64,000 nt of DNA from Pseudeuparius sepicola (lineage: Eukaryota; Arthropoda; Insecta; Coleoptera; Anthribidae): positions 65,206,692 through 65,270,691 of the forward strand of contig OY987299.1 in the NCBI GenBank assembly GCA_963920635.1. The letters run 5' to 3'. The notes beneath the pieces were generated by a model. That model did no database searches. It was given only the letters and a program-made list of their open reading frames with translations, and was not told the origin of the DNA. Position numbers and translations under genes: made by a program. Positions 45,016 to 54,990 of this stretch are shown here, piece after piece. Each line of letters begins with the position of its first letter. The first letter of the stretch is position 1.

Positions 45016-46771
45016 CACCGTTTTATTTTTTTTTTTTTGAGTGCAGAAACTATGCGAACGGCAGCTCTCCGCCACGCAGGCATTTGGGTCGTGGATTTAT
45101 TTTGGTAAACACTGAGTAATGTATTTGGCTAACTTGTAATGATAGAAATAAAATTGATTACAAAAAAAAGGAATTTGTTGAGCGCCACTGTATTTTGGGT
45201 ATAAGAAAATAAAAATGCAAAAAGTTAAGTTTAAACACAGAAAAAACTATAACTTTATTTTGAGGATGGAAAGTTGTTGAATTTGAAGAGAAAGGTGTTA
45301 CTAAAAAATTACAATAGTGTTAACAATGTAGTTGACAATTATGTTTGAAAAAGTTCGGAAAAGAATTTGCATAAATGGTACGCCACTGGACTGACTATGC
45401 AGTAAAATAACAATGAGATAAATTGAGTCAGTTAGCATAAAATTGTAATTAATCAAAAGAGAACCTAAATAGTCATAGGTAGTACCGTCTTATTCTTAAC
45501 GCAGGAATAAGTAAAAAAAATTAACCATGTAAAAAGGGGGACGACGTTCATGAACTTCGCTTCCTAAGTTTCTCATTTGATACATAAAATATATGGGGAA
45601 TAAGCAGGCACTGTACATATATGAGTGATAAAAGTTATTAAAATGCTTGTCTAAAGTTGCACAAAAGATTAAAGTTTATAATTATGTTTATATGAAAATG
45701 ACCTAACGCTTAATGCTACACTGGCCTTAATTTATGCTGTGGACATCCTCGGTGTCACTCTGGGGTCCAGATGATAAGCGTAGACAGGTTCGATAAGAGT
45801 CGTAGTACAGAACAAGTACTACCCCAGCAGACATAGGCTGTCAGACATCACACGTCTAATAGGTAATGAAAAACGTGTCTGAATGCAATACTGAACAAGT
45901 AGGCACCATCGCAGAGCAATCAGGCACCATCAAAAACAAGCAGACACCAGCATAAAACGATCAGGCTCCATGGAAAAACCTAAAATTGATTAATGAACAC
46001 CTTGTAAGGCATTTAAGCAATCACTTACCTCAGAATGAGGTTTTTTCCAGAAGATAAGACAAGAAAATTTTACTACTTAATCACGTTGCATAACCTCAAA
46101 ATTTTCACGCCTAAAAATCAAAGAAAAATATGATATACCCAGTTAGAAGTCATAATTTATCGAACACTTACTTGTCAGCATCAGGAAACAGCGGAAAATT
46201 GGTGGAAAAGCCTTTAAGAGCGGAGAGAAAACCATAAACGATATGCTCTTTACTTTTCACCAGAAAATGACGATTTGGGGCCAACGTTTGAAAATATCAT
46301 TTTACTACGATCCGCCAAAGCGAGATAAACATTTTCACACGGCTTGTTGCAACGGATGGTCTTGATTTTTCAGATATCGCCAGGTGAAAAAGACCCGCAT
46401 CAGAAGCACCCAAAAAGTCACCCGCAATCTGACATTTGTCATTCCCAAAAAACAAAATCCTAGGATGACCATAGATAATTGGAAGCACAGATGGAACACT
46501 CGAGGGAACACTACAAACAGATCACCACAAAACAGTAAAAAAAGAACAGAACGGTACGTAGTCCATTTTTAGTAACAGTCCCATTCGATAGTACTGTGAC
46601 AAATGTCAAACTGAATATGGGTCACAGACTTCAGAAGTAAACAAAAACAATGATAAGTTAAAGAGATGAGAAAGTGTTCGATAATGAAATTAATGCAAAA
46701 TACCAGTAGCGGTTCCAGGTAAAATGAGATTTTAATTAAAATATCATTACCGAAAAAAAAAAACGCTTCAA
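45016..46771. mobile_element. 1.76 kb insert in repeat B
   Basis: Absent from repeat A, where the flanks join at ggtcaacttaagg. The five-base word aactt occurs on both sides and may be a target duplication. It starts with a run of about twelve T. It contains no long ORF, but two strong minus-strand splice donors (GAGGTAAGTGATT near 46,023 and CAAGTAAGTGTT near 46,165) and a degenerate repeat of caggcaccatc-like units at about 45,900-45,970. Deletion from A rather than insertion in B cannot be excluded. Confidence 0.45.
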
Positions 46772-47297
46772 ACTTAAGTGTTCGTTTTCCTAAATCTGTG
46801 CTAATAAAGAAAATTTATGACCAAAATATGTGGCCACAGCTCGCTGCGTGCAGCCCACAGAGAAAAGGGGTGAACAGGCCTAGGTGAGAGTAGCTCAGGA
46901 GTTGTCAAAATGACGTTATTAATAAAAGTTATTAAAAATTGAGCATATACTCACCCAGACTGTGTTCTCAGGGGTCCTCTATGTAGTTGCACCTGCAGCA
47001 GGTCGCTGTTGAAACGTTGAAACTCGATAAATGTGTGGAAATCGTGCACTTCCACAGCCTAATGCCACGTGCTCGCAAACACATGTAAAAAAAGAAGAAA
47101 ACCTCAATTAGCACAGCGAAGATAAAGGCACACGCTACACAAAACCACTTAAGTCGACTATTTAGTGGGAAATTAGGCCTGAACAGAGACTTTCACAAGG
47201 AAATTTTGATACAGAAAATTCAAGGCCGGATTTCACCCACGCGACTCTTTACCACGAATGTTCGAAAGGGAAGTGGGGCGATTCTTGTCGCCGCTTC

Positions 47298-47305
47298 TAT
47301 TTATA
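47298..47305 (-). promoter_or_regulatory. TATA box of repeat B
   Basis: TATAAATA on the minus strand, about 345 bases upstream of the splice donor at 46,949-46,954 (CTGGGTGAGTAT). Confidence 0.55.
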
Positions 47306-47900
47306 ACTTTTTTGAAATATGGACAACGGATGACTTCCGTTTCCTTTCCAGAACACTCTGGAAGGTTTTAAAAAGTGAAACTTATTAATAAAAAATTTAA
47401 ATAACAGGCAACGGTATCAACTGTCAATTCTGCCAAATTCTAGCACTGATATCCAACCAGTAGAAACGTCGAAAACAAAGAGTGACGTTAGTACACGGAC
47501 TCACCGTGGCGCTTAGTCAATCGCAAACTGAATAAAGTGAATATTATCTCTATAATTAAAGTCAGACAGTGATTATAACAATGTAACTGTTGTAGTAATA
47601 CATACCTTCAATTGATGAATACAATTTAAACATTTTTGCAACCGCACATACCCTTTAATAAATAATTTGTTTGGTAACAACAAGGTAGGCAACTTATTAT
47701 GCATCCGCTTCTATAGGTGGTTGCAGATAGCAGGGCAACATTTTTTAAAATCGGTAGATGTATACGGGGGGTGACGAATAAATTGGAATTAAATAGCGCA
47801 TTTAAACGCTGTAACGGAAATTAGATAAAATTTTCGTTACAACGTAAATGTTAATAATGAAGAAAAGGTGTATTTTCGTGCAAAATATATTTGTAAAATT

Positions 47901-47951
47901 AGCATGGTAAAGCGCTTTCGGCTACATAGCCATCATCAGTACCACATGTCA
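47901..47951 (-). ncRNA. Hammerhead-ribozyme-like motif, leftward
   Basis: Exact reverse complement of the motif at 48,425-48,475, so both copies face outward. See that entry for the fold. Confidence 0.5.
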
Positions 47952-48424
47952 GGTGTGTACAGAAAATTGGACCAACTGAGTTTATTACAGGTGTAAAAAG
48001 ACGATGGAAATCCCATGTCACACATTAAAATGTTAAAATTACCATCACAGCCATAAGCTTAACACATGTTGTATAAATTATTTTAAACAAAATTCATCGT
48101 AGTAAAATTGGAAGGCCGATAGCCATGCAGTGCAGTGTGCACTGACTGCATGGCATGGCTATCGGCCTTCCAATTTTACTACGACATTTTAATGTGTGAC
48201 ATGGGATTTCCATCGCCGATAGTCATGCAGTGCAGTGTGCACTGCATGGCATGGCTATCGGCCTTCCAATTTTACTACGATGAATTTTGTTTAAAATAAT
48301 TTATACAACATGTGTTAAGCTTATGGCTGTGATGGTAATTTTAACATTTTAATGTGTGACATGGGATTTCCATCACCTTTTTACACCTGTAATAAACTCA
48401 GTTGGTCCAATTTTCTGTACACAC

Positions 48425-48475
48425 CTGACATGTGGTACTGATGATGGCTATGTAGCCGAAAGCGCTTTACCATGC
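48425..48475 (+). ncRNA. Hammerhead-ribozyme-like motif, rightward
   Basis: The core CTGATGA (48,438-48,444) and GAAA (48,458-48,461) are present. Stem I: TGTGGTA (48,431-48,437) pairs with TACCATG (48,468-48,474), seven pairs including two G-U. Stem II: GGCT (48,446-48,449) pairs with AGCC (48,454-48,457) around a loop. Stem III is only AGC/GCT (48,461-48,466) with no loop, as in minimal type I hammerheads that work as dimers. The residue before the cleavage site would be T67. One unpaired T at 48,445 between the core and stem II departs from the strict consensus, so activity is uncertain. Confidence 0.5.
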
Positions 48476-48530
48476 TAATTTTACAAATATATTTTGCACG
48501 AAAATACACCTTTTCTTCGTTATTAAAGTT

Positions 48531-49079
48531 AAATTTACTAATAGTTATGACAAAACTGTGCACAGTAAATGATAGCTCAAATAATTTCCATAGCGAATAT
48601 AAATGACTTGACAAATGAATGCAAAATGATCTTGACATAGAAAAAAATATATAACAATGGCTTGCTAAAGTTACTAAAGAACGTCCAGTGACGTTGATTT
48701 CACTGACACTTAAATTTAGTTTTACAAGAAAAAACCTTCGGCTTCTCTCTGTTCCGAAAAAAAAAGAAATAATTAATATATAAGGAGAAATGTAAATATT
48801 TAGCAACCGACAAGTAATGGTACTTGGCTAACAGTAGTGTGAACGAATACGCATAAAATACAAGATTAACAAAAAACCGTGTGCTATGCCTTTTTACGTT
48901 GTGCTATCTTTCACAACAAATTTATAATCAAAAAGAAATTAACTAAAGGTGATATAAAGAGGTACGAATAGGGTGGTAAGACAGCTGTGGGTCCACAAAG
49001 AAACAGCAAATCTGGGAGATGAGATATTTTTTCATAAAAGGTGGCAAAGCCAAATTTTCTAAGAAGTATTTGAAAAAAT
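48531..49079. other. No gene; probably intron-side continuation of repeat C
   Basis: AT-rich. Part of it (about 48,960-49,080) still aligns weakly with the sequence after the splice donor in repeats A and B (a tttctttgtgg...cacagctg word). The minus-strand ORF at 48,381-48,806 overlaps the palindrome and is not believable. Confidence 0.4.
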
Positions 49080-49890
49080 ACTCACCCCAGATTCCTGTGT
49101 AGCCGTAGCAGGGACCCCAAACTGCTCGTTAAACCCTTGTTCCTCCATCACCAAACGCTCAACACGGCAAGGCTCGCCGTAAACCAACCCAAAGAACCTC
49201 GATGGTGGTTACATGAAAATAATACCAAAATATTAGCACAGCACGGTCAATTAAATCACCAGAGAAGTTTTTCACACTAAACCGCTCAAAAATGGTGAAG
49301 ACTGGCCACGATGGTCAAAGATGATTCGAAAAATAAAACAATATCAAGTGTGCACAATCTCACCAATTACCGAAACTAGTCGCTTGAAGAACCGAGAGGA
49401 AAAAGCCGCGAAACTCCCTGTCAAGCCTTATTTATAACCTTCGGACGTCAGTGACCACTTCCGCGTTGCTAGAACATGATGGAACTGTTCTCTCAAAAAG
49501 TTATGGTGAAAAACTTTAAAAAATAAACCGCGAACTGACACAATGGTTAGGTTATACATCTGTCAACTTAGGCACTCTTCTTCTTCAAAGATTCTGTATG
49601 GTTTAAAATCTACTGGTCTGTTACATACCTTGTTGTCACTAAATAAGTATTGTTTGGAACTGTTAAGATTAATTTAATGTTATTTTAAGATAATAGACAA
49701 TAACGTATGTACCTGTGTATCAATAAATTAAGCCAAATTCTCTGAATTCCGGCACAGAACTTTTCGCGTATACATGGTTGCATAGTGGTGCGGAGATTTT
49801 TATTTAGCCTTCAATAAATATCTCGCCGTATATTGGACGAGCCAAAATTAAAAATCGTGGTAACGGAGATTAGCATAAATTTCCGTTACG
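49080..49890 (-). repeat. Diverged third copy of the LTR-like promoter/leader (repeat C)
   Basis: Read leftward it starts GTAACGGAAATTTATGCTAAT, carries TATAAATA at 49,429-49,436, shares gctgtgctaat with repeats A and B, and ends the leader with GAATCTGGGGTGAGTATT, a strong splice donor (49,080-49,085). Its leader contains an ATG opening MEEQGFNEQFGVPATATQE up to the donor. It is not paired with a second repeat in the window, so it may be a solo LTR or the 5' end of a truncated relative. Confidence 0.55.
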
Positions 49891-50415
49891 TCAGGATATT
49901 CGCGCAGGCGCAGTAGCACAGAATCGATACATATGAAAATTCCAAAAATTTTCAAAAATTTGTTTTTTAAAAAATGAATTTTTAAAAGGTCCTAAGTCGA
50001 TTGCAAGGTGAAATTTTGAGAAAAAAGTGACAGAAAGTCCTCAAATAACCCATTAACTTTTACAAGACGTGACGTGGAAGACTCTGTTGCAAGTGGAAAT
50101 ATGCAGAAAACTATTACTGACCAAAAATTGTTAGAAAAAAATTGTCCAGATAATATAGGAAATGCCTCTGATCGAATAAGATCCAATATGAGCAAATAAA
50201 AATTTTAAATTGGCACACTGTGTTTTGTCGACTGCCATTCAGACAGGAGAATTTTTGTTTACCAATTTTTACCATTTTTTTTTCCAAATTTTGCTTTACC
50301 AATTTGTTTTCATTTTCCCAAATTTTTTCCTATTTTGAATTTTGAAATTTTTTTTAAGTGAAGGATGTCAAAAATGCTTACAAGGCAAAAAAACCTTAGT
50401 CAGCAAATAGTGGCT
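49891..50415. other. No gene
   Basis: AT-rich with simple runs (aaattttcaaaaattt); no coding signal. Confidence 0.4.
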
Positions 50416-50450
50416 TATAAAAGGAGGCTGGTTTTCACTCCTTAGTCAGT
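50416..50450 (+). promoter_or_regulatory. Core promoter: TATA box and initiator
   Basis: TATAAAAG at 50,416-50,423 and an initiator TCAGT at 50,446-50,450, with the initiator A 32 bases from the first T of the TATA box, the standard arthropod spacing. The ORF start lies 20 bases after it. Confidence 0.65.
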
Positions 50451-50469
50451 TCTTTCCAAGTGCTTCAAG

Positions 50470-51009
50470 ATGCAAGAGATGAAGACCGAGCTAGTGCCCT
50501 GGTGCAAGTGCCCCCTCCCCACTGTAACAGAAGAAATGTTGGACGTCTACGACTGGGGGCTGCAGTGTGACTGCAACAAAGACTACAAGCCTTCAGAACA
50601 ACAGCCCCCCAAAGAAACAGCACAGGTGATGTAGCATGGAGTGCCATAGCACATCTATGGTGAAGCGGTTGGTCTCCCAGAAGATTCGCAAGACACCCAA
50701 CAACCCCCCGCAGAAGAATCCCAACAAAGTACAGCGGAACAATGGTCAGACAACCAACAATGGCAAGGCAATCGACAACCGCCTTCAGAAGAACCACAAG
50801 AACCTAGTGCAGAAAACACCTGCCCCCCCACGAAGAATGAGATAATGTGGGTACTTACATTCCTGATCTAGAAGAAAGGAACGTGCTACGACCCGCCTGG
50901 CCTTAGCAAGGCCGCTCGTAGGGTCTTTCGCCAGGCAGAAAGGCTGCAGTTGCAGCGTCTGTCTAGTGAGGGACTAGAAGAACGGGCACGTATTTTTCAA
51001 GAATATTGA
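50470..51009 (+). pseudogene. Acidic/basic ORF with three in-frame TAG codons
   Basis: A single reading frame of about 179 codons starting MQEMKTELVPWCKCPLP and ending in a TGA at 51,007-51,009. It has a Cys-rich start (CKC, CDC), a Gln/Glu-rich middle (QQPPAEESQQSTAEQ) and a basic helical end (LSKAARRVFRQAERLQLQRL). It is interrupted at 50,632, 50,647 and about 50,866, each time by TAG. The change in composition typical of real protein continues across the stops. A 69-aa ORF in another frame (50,636-50,845) is probably a shadow. It is followed by an AATAAA at about 51,069. Its place upstream of, and parallel to, polymerase B suggests a gene of the same Polinton-like element. Family not recognised. 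Confidence 0.45.
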
Positions 51010-51283
51010 GGCTTATAATATACCACCTATTACAGTGTAAAATATTATATTTTAAAATATTACATCAAATAAAATCATTTAAAAATTGCCTGTCTTTTCA
51101 GTGTGAACTTTTCCTAACGTGTGATAATCAACAAAACAGTGACCTCTCCTGAACATAATAAAAGAAAAAATAACGAAAGCTATTTGAATCTAGGTAATCG
51201 AATTGACAATTGCCCGGGCGGCCCCGGCTTACGATCCTTCTGCGCCCGCTTTTCGATTTCGTCTGTAGCCACGCATAAAGACA
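51010..51283. other. Intergenic, includes a polyadenylation signal
   Basis: Contains atcaaataaaatc at about 51,065 after the amber-interrupted ORF. The sequence just before 51,284 may belong to the polymerase B reading upstream of its first ATG, but stops intervene. Confidence 0.4.
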
Positions 51284-52319
51284 GTGGATTTCTTGAATGA
51301 CGCTTTTCGCCTTCTAAAACCATGCTTATCTAGAATCGTAAAAGAATACAAAATAATAAAGGTTAACACCGTTTTCTGTGGAGAATTTATAAAAAAATCG
51401 GGAGATGAAGAAATTTTGGACAATAAATATTTCAATACGAAAAATGTTACTATTGACGGGGGGACAGAGCTGAAACGTCGGTTTGTGGACAACGTTACTG
51501 ACACCATTTTAAAGGCTCTCGAAGAGTTCCAGGAACGTGATTCTGGCTGGGCGCTACATAGAATTTTATATTTGAAAGTTAATAATAACCCTTTCGGGAC
51601 TGCGGCCGCCTGAGGATCTGTGCCCAGTGGACTACAACAGGAAGCGCATGCGTGTATGTACGGTTCCGGTCTTTAATTGCAAAACAGTCATTACATAACA
51701 ACAGATCTTTTCACAATATAAATCATTTTTTGCATTCACCCACATGCAAATGAGCTTGTGTTCGAATTTATTTGTATTTAAGTGTACAAGTAAGTTTTTT
51801 TTACGAGAAGGACCACCCAACTAGATGCCCTTACTAGAAAATCAGCCAATGACATTAATTGGGGGCATGACCAATGTAAAGTAGGCGTTCCAATGTATCC
51901 GTAGTCAACGCGTGTCCGTCCGGTTCCAGTCCTTTCTCATGCCTCCTTGCTTGCGTTTATAGTCTGTTCCGGTCCCACTGACCCAACTTTTATATGCGTG
52001 TTCGTCCGGGTCCGGTCCCGAAAGGGTTAACAAAGTCCAAATGGGGAACGGCGGTGGGTCGTACATGTAATTACCGGATGAGATTTTAAAGAAAAGAGCT
52101 TGCGTTAAAGTTAGCAACGATGATGACGCGTGCTTCATGTGGGCTGTCATTTCCGCTCTTTACCCCGTAGGTCGTAATACAGAGCGCACTAGTTCGTAAC
52201 GCCATTATGCACAAGTTTTGAACCTAGACAGGTTGGAGGACTTTCCTGTAACGCTTCCTAAAATCGAAAGGTTCGAAAAATTAAATGAAATTTTCGTAAA
52301 CGTATACGCCCTGGAGTTA
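51284..52319 (+). pseudogene. Polinton DNA polymerase B, N-terminal part, split by a MITE
   Basis: 51,284-51,588 and 52,027-52,319 form the N-terminal region of the protein-primed polymerase of a Polinton/Maverick (adintovirus-like) element. Recognisable segments are FNTKN, LEEFQERDSGWALHRIL, then after the MITE GGGSYM, KRACVKVSNDDDACF, a block with SALYPV and RTSSY, and IERFEKLNEIFVNVYALE. This block, with the SGWAL and CFMWAV motifs, precedes the exonuclease and polymerase domains in many insect copies. Beyond the MITE the frame has a stop and at least one shift. The CR1-like element then splits it again; the rest is at 58,640. Confidence 0.75.
51589..52026. mobile_element. piggyBac-like MITE, 438 bp
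   Basis: The ends CCCTTTCGGGAC and GTCCCGAAAGGG are perfect inverted repeats. The right flank is TTAA (52,027-52,030) and the left is ATAA (51,585-51,588), consistent with a TTAA duplication with one changed base. CCCTTT-type ends at TTAA are the piggyBac signature. There is no ORF inside; an internal near-repeat is ggttccggtc/cggttccagtc/gttccggtcc. Confidence 0.75.
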
Positions 52320-52327
52320 GTATACCG

Positions 52328-52915
52328 TTGTTGTTGTCCAATGAAAACAAACTGGAACAGCCTGGCAAAGAATTCTATAAATGTTGCAAAAATAAGCCCA
52401 ATTCAACGTCAATCTGCATTAATTGTTGTAATGTATTCCATAAGTCTTGTTTGCAGAGGGTCAAACATTCGAAATTAAGTGATGATAGAATTATATGTTG
52501 CAAACAAACCTTTATCCTGCAAGATTCCCAGGAGCAAAGTGCTCGCCATCTGTCTGGTGAGCAGCAGACAGATCAGCTTGCTAGAGAGGCTGCTTTTCTC
52601 AAGACACTAGTCGAGGAAGCCAATAGAAGAAACAAATTGCTTCAAGACAAGAATGATTTACTCATCGAAAACAAGTTACTGTTGGAGGAAAAAATAATCC
52701 AATTAGAGAAAAAAAAACAGGCAGACGGAGGTAAAAGTGGGGACAAGAAATGTAAACACTGATCAAAACAAACATGAAGAGTCTACCAAACATACAACTG
52801 ACAACAACACTGTAAAACAAAGGGAAATTATGAGCAATGTAATAAACCTTACATCGACTCTGTTACCATCAGCTGCTGAAAGCTCTCCTCTACTAAATAT
52901 GGACAATGAAGGTGA
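52328..52915 (+). pseudogene. CR1-like ORF1, first part
   Basis: PHD-like finger (CCKN...CINCC...FHKSC...CC, residues about 18-58 of the reading), then a coiled coil rich in Leu, Glu and Lys (FLKTLVEEANRRNKLLQDKN, continuing to IIQLEKKK). A frame change near 52,740 leads to a second reading ending in the P-element insertion. RNA-binding protein of the retrotransposon particle. Confidence 0.8.
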
Positions 52916-52984
52916 TTTTACACCAGAGACTTGCCACTAATAGACTGCGCGTAACGCATCTAAGGTGTTGTCGACACACTATGC

Positions 52985-53570
52985 AACCCACAAAACCCTG
53001 CGGGGCAATAAATCGTGTCTGGCGTCCGCGAGTTATTACTTCGTTAGGTCCTAAAAAAGATGAACACGGAAGACCAATTAAATGGGAACTTTTTAAAACG
53101 TTGGTCTCTTTACAACAAACTGAAGGTCCAACAATACATATTAATTTCAGACAAGAAATAATTATGAAAGTGAGATTAGCGGCCCAGATTTTTAGCATAA
53201 GTGTAGCAGATTCTCTGGATTTCTGCAACAAAGACCTTTACAGATTCTGAGGGAACTTCAAATTTTTGCCGAAAAATTAATGATATATTTGACACTTTAA
53301 ATTCCAGAAATTTGTTGTCAAAGAGTAGTTTCGGAAAACCGTTAACTCTAGAAAATATTACTTCCTTTACAACGTTTTTTAAAAGTTCCATTCATTATAT
53401 CATAATATATTCATACTCTTGATGCACAAAATATTTTAACGACACGTAGAAAGACGGGTTTCAAAGGTCTCATTATATCTACCTATGATAAGTGTTCAGA
53501 ATATGGTAAACGATCTGATAAACACAAAAATTTTGGATTATTTCTTGACAAGTAAGTCAAGATCATACTG
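52985..53570 (+). pseudogene. P-element transposase fragment, central part
   Basis: KWELFKTLVSLQQTEG, INFRQEIIMKVRLAAQIFS and SVADSLDFC correspond to the conserved block (K-M-(K/R)-V-R-x-A-A-Q-(V/I)-x-S-x-S-V-A-D-A) of P/THAP9 transposases. After a frameshift near 53,245 the readings INDIFDTLNSRN and later TTRRKTGFKGLI continue the same protein. The THAP zinc finger at the N-terminus and the first part of the catalytic domain are missing. Inactive. Confidence 0.8.
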
Positions 53571-53702
53571 TTTTTCTCAGCTATAAGATCTCGAGGAGGT
53601 TATAATAACAATAACCCAACAGCTAAGCAGTTCGAGGACGCCTACAAGAGACTTTTGCTTAAAACATAAATTTCATCCTCTGCTTTCGCTAATAATTGTG
53701 TA

Positions 53703-54534
53703 CAGGGTGTCCCAGTTAACGTGATAAACCTGATTTTCTCCGTAATTTTAAAGATAAATTCTTCGTTCGAAAACCAAACTTGTGTAGAATTTTCCGAGGA
53801 ATTCGAATGTGAAGTTAAACTGGATATACCGGGTGTTGTTAAAAAGTTATTTATAAAAATACCGTTTTCCATAAAATTTTGAAGTTGGATTTTAACACGA
53901 AATGTTAGTAATGAGTATATGGGGAGTAACGAAAAAAATGTCGGTTTTCATTACTGACTTCCGGTTTTACCGGAAGTGAGCATCACTTTGTCAGATTTTT
54001 GAGACAACCTGTAGATTTTGGGTCTTTTAAGTTCCTTTTGTTCTCCCAATTCCAACCATATATATTTTTATATAGTTATCTCTAACTATATATTTTTAGC
54101 ATTCCATGCAAGGATGTAAACTTGTCATATTCAACGAAATTTATCAAAAATAAAAATTTACTGCTTGGTTATTTTTAGTGATAACTATATAAAAATATAT
54201 ATGGTTGGAATTGGGAGAACAAAAGGAACTTAAAAAACCCAAAATATACAGGTTGTCTCAAAAATCTGACAGTGATGCTTATTTCCGGTAAGACCGGAAA
54301 TCAGAAATGAAAACAAACACTTTTTCGCTACTATCCGTATACTCATTCCTAACATTTCGTGTTAAAATCCAATTTCACAATTTTTTGGAAAACGGTATTT
54401 TTTGATATAACTTTTTAACAACACCCGGTATATTAAGTTTGACGTCACATTCGAATTCCTCGGAAAATTCTACACAAGTCTGGTTTTCGAACCATGAAGT
54501 TTTCTTTAAAATACGGAGAAAATCGGGTTTATCA
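53703..54534. mobile_element. Palindromic Tc1/mariner-type MITE inside the P element
   Basis: The left end CAGGGTGTCCCAGTTAACGT is preceded by TA. The inverted arm ends at 54,534 and lacks the last 20 or so bases, so the right tip is lost. A second, nested palindrome runs through caattccaaccatatata (54,044) and its reverse near 54,200. No ORF. Confidence 0.8.
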
Positions 54535-54990
54535 CCAAATAGATAATACGTCTATTCTAACAATAAGTAGTGGATGTATGAGAGAATAGCATGTTGATGA
54601 TCTACTTGATTTGATAGGTAATGAAGAACATTATGCAGAAAATGAAGACATACTAGTTTTTCCAAATTGGCCTCCATATTTACCTACTAGACATAACTAC
54701 GTACATTTCGGGTTTTGTTGCAAGAAAAATAGCTAAGTCTGTTAAATGTTCCATATGTGCAGATGCTGTATTCGCATCAGAGAGTCATTTAAAGCTTTTA
54801 ACTAGAAAAAATTGTGGAGGATTGTTACACGCCTCAATCGATGTCATAAAAAATTGCCAAATTGCCGAAAATGTTTTCAGGTTTTTCATCCAATCCTCAC
54901 CCCATCCCGTTGCAAACAAAATGGTTATCAGCGGTCTTAGAAAGATCATTAACAGTTACAACCCATTTAAAATAGTTTTATATTGTTTTT
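54535..54990 (+). pseudogene. P-element transposase fragment, C-terminal part
   Basis: The reading YISGFVARKIAKSVKCSICA, followed by ESHLKLL and GGLLHASIDVI, matches the C-terminal region of P/THAP9 transposases (Y-I-x-G-(Y/F)-V-x-R-K, C-x2-C, then G-G-L). Stops and frameshifts flank it. It belongs to the same gene as the fragment at 52,985, split by the MITE. Confidence 0.7.

Larger units (their letters stand above)
34766..47841 (-). mobile_element. LTR-like unit around a non-LTR reverse transcriptase, 13.1 kb
   Basis: Direct repeats of about 2 kb lie at both ends (34,766-36,809 and 44,141-47,841), flanked by ACGT on each outer side (34,762-34,765; 47,842-47,845). Read leftward, each repeat starts TGTAACGAAAATTTTATC and ends GGTTATA. 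Between them, also leftward, are an ORF1 with a PHD-like finger, coiled coil and zinc knuckles, then a non-LTR-type RT, then 4.5 kb of AT-rich sequence without coding signal. Possible explanations are an LTR element with a captured or inserted non-LTR element, or a non-LTR element with terminal direct repeats as in Drosophila TART. The repeats are seen directly; the interpretation is open. Confidence 0.65.
44141..47841 (-). repeat. LTR-like repeat B (3,701 bp, with insert)
   Basis: Matches repeat A at 44,141-44,678, 44,681-45,015 and 46,772-47,841. Immediately inside it on the minus strand is TGGCGTGACCCAACTTGG, which looks like a tRNA primer binding site, six bases after the repeat end. Confidence 0.8.
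47846..48530. mobile_element. 685-bp palindrome with ribozyme-like ends
   Basis: A near-perfect inverted repeat centred near 48,188. The outer part of each arm carries the hammerhead-like motif. The inner part holds two copies of a smaller palindrome around atgcagtgcagtgtgcactg, flanked by ccgatag/ctatcgg. No ORF. Hammerhead ribozymes occur in the terminal repeats of Penelope-like elements, so this may be a rearranged, inverted pair of such repeats. The 13 kb unit lies directly to the left. Confidence 0.65.

Noticed and set aside
34766..47841. Calling the 13 kb unit a standard LTR retrotransposon
   Set aside because: The repeats lack a canonical TG...CA pair, no gypsy, BEL or copia pol is visible, and the RT inside is of non-LTR type. 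I kept it as LTR-like and left the class open.
47846..48530. CRISPR-like or tRNA structure in the inner repeats
   Set aside because: The two inner palindromes are not evenly spaced repeats with unique spacers and have no tRNA arms. No CRISPR array is expected or seen in this eukaryotic sequence.
48381..48806. 141-aa minus-strand ORF as a gene
   Set aside because: Half of it is palindrome arm including the ribozyme-like motif; composition is low-complexity Ser/Phe-rich without a recognisable domain.
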